Below, one piece after another: positions 63,647 through 64,000 of a DNA stretch of 64,000 bases. Numbering within the stretch: the stretch's first letter is position 1; the number at the start of each line of letters is the position of its first letter. Under the pieces are notes generated by a model. It was not told where the DNA came from and made no database searches. It saw nothing but the letters and a program-made list of their open reading frames with translations. A program made the translations under genes and the position numbers. The DNA lies in NCBI GenBank assembly GCA_902806575.1, contig CADCXD010000002.1, positions 3,286,001 to 3,350,000 on the forward strand, written 5' to 3'. The DNA comes from Jackrogersella multiformis (lineage: Eukaryota > Ascomycota > Sordariomycetes > Xylariales > Hypoxylaceae).

Positions 63647-64000
63647 CGATATAATGTAGGACCAGACCATTCTACATCTCTGCCGCAGTATGGGGTGTTA
63701 TTGTGCCTTTCTTTCGCCCAAAAAGACTACCTTACGATTCTTACCTAGTGAGGATATCTAGAAGCTAGTGGGAATGTGTCTATGGTATGGTATGTGTTAG
63801 AGACGGGGAAACCTTAGGCTATACCAAAGAGCTAATAATACTTCGCTGGACATTTAGAGGCACCTAGTTGTACCGCCTCAAAACGCCTATGTAAGTTGGT
63901 ACAGGACATCATGACACCAACACGGACGGAGTGAGTTCTACGACCATCTAGAAGCCGCAAAGCAGAATGACTTCATTGTATTGTGCACTAGAAATCGACA
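63647..64000. other. 3' flank of the Dim1 gene
   Basis: No further gene is recognisable before the window ends; part of this must be the 3' untranslated region. Confidence 0.5.

Noticed and set aside
1..64000. CRISPR arrays, operons, bacterial-type signals
   Set aside because: The repeats are not regularly spaced short direct repeats, and all genes carry spliceosomal introns.

Overview
The window looks like a chromosome segment from a filamentous ascomycete (Pezizomycotina). Short spliceosomal introns (mostly 64 to 110 nt, with GTATGT/GTGAGT donors and CTAAC branch sites) interrupt every protein gene. The proteins are typical of fungi: a DUF1275 membrane protein, an isocitrate lyase/PEP mutase family enzyme, a secreted subtilisin, a secreted sedolisin and the U5 snRNP protein Dim1/Dib1. 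Half of the window is an AT-rich block of the kind produced by repeat-induced point mutation (RIP). A sordariomycete is plausible; I cannot name the species.

Positions 1 to about 46,540 are one extremely AT-rich block with no functional gene that I can see. It is a graveyard of mutated transposons. I can resolve (a) one LTR retrotransposon family of about 9 kb with LTRs of about 170 bp: copy A (minus strand, running off the left edge), fragment E, copy B (about 3.2 kb of internal deletion), copy C (the fullest, 22.8 to 31.8 kb) and copy D (33.6 to 41.8 kb, with two small insertions); and (b) fifteen copies of a 167-bp MITE-like element with imperfect terminal inverted repeats and TA target duplications, three of them nested inside the LTR elements. 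The rest is degraded repeat that I cannot classify.

From about 46,545 the base composition changes abruptly to normal. The genes, in order, are: DUF1275 membrane protein (minus strand, its stop codon lying right at the boundary); ICL/PEP-mutase-like enzyme (plus, 5 exons); subtilisin-like protease of the proteinase K type (plus, 4 exons); intron-containing tRNA-His(GTG); sedolisin/tripeptidyl-peptidase-like S53 protease (plus, 4 exons); and Dim1/Dib1 splicing factor (plus, 3 exons). The two secreted proteases, one serine and one serine-carboxyl, lie about 2.7 kb apart on the same strand, which would fit extracellular protein degradation, but no common regulation can be read from the sequence. 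The intergenic DNA is long (0.6 to 3.6 kb) and strewn with a palindromic CCTAGG-centred motif that never falls inside an exon.

The most notable observation is in the sedolisin gene. Its third intervening sequence restores the reading frame only if it is read as two nested introns (a stwintron), with the inner intron splitting the donor of the outer one between its first and second base. All gene models here were derived by hand from splice signals, reading frame and family knowledge; none was tested against transcripts.
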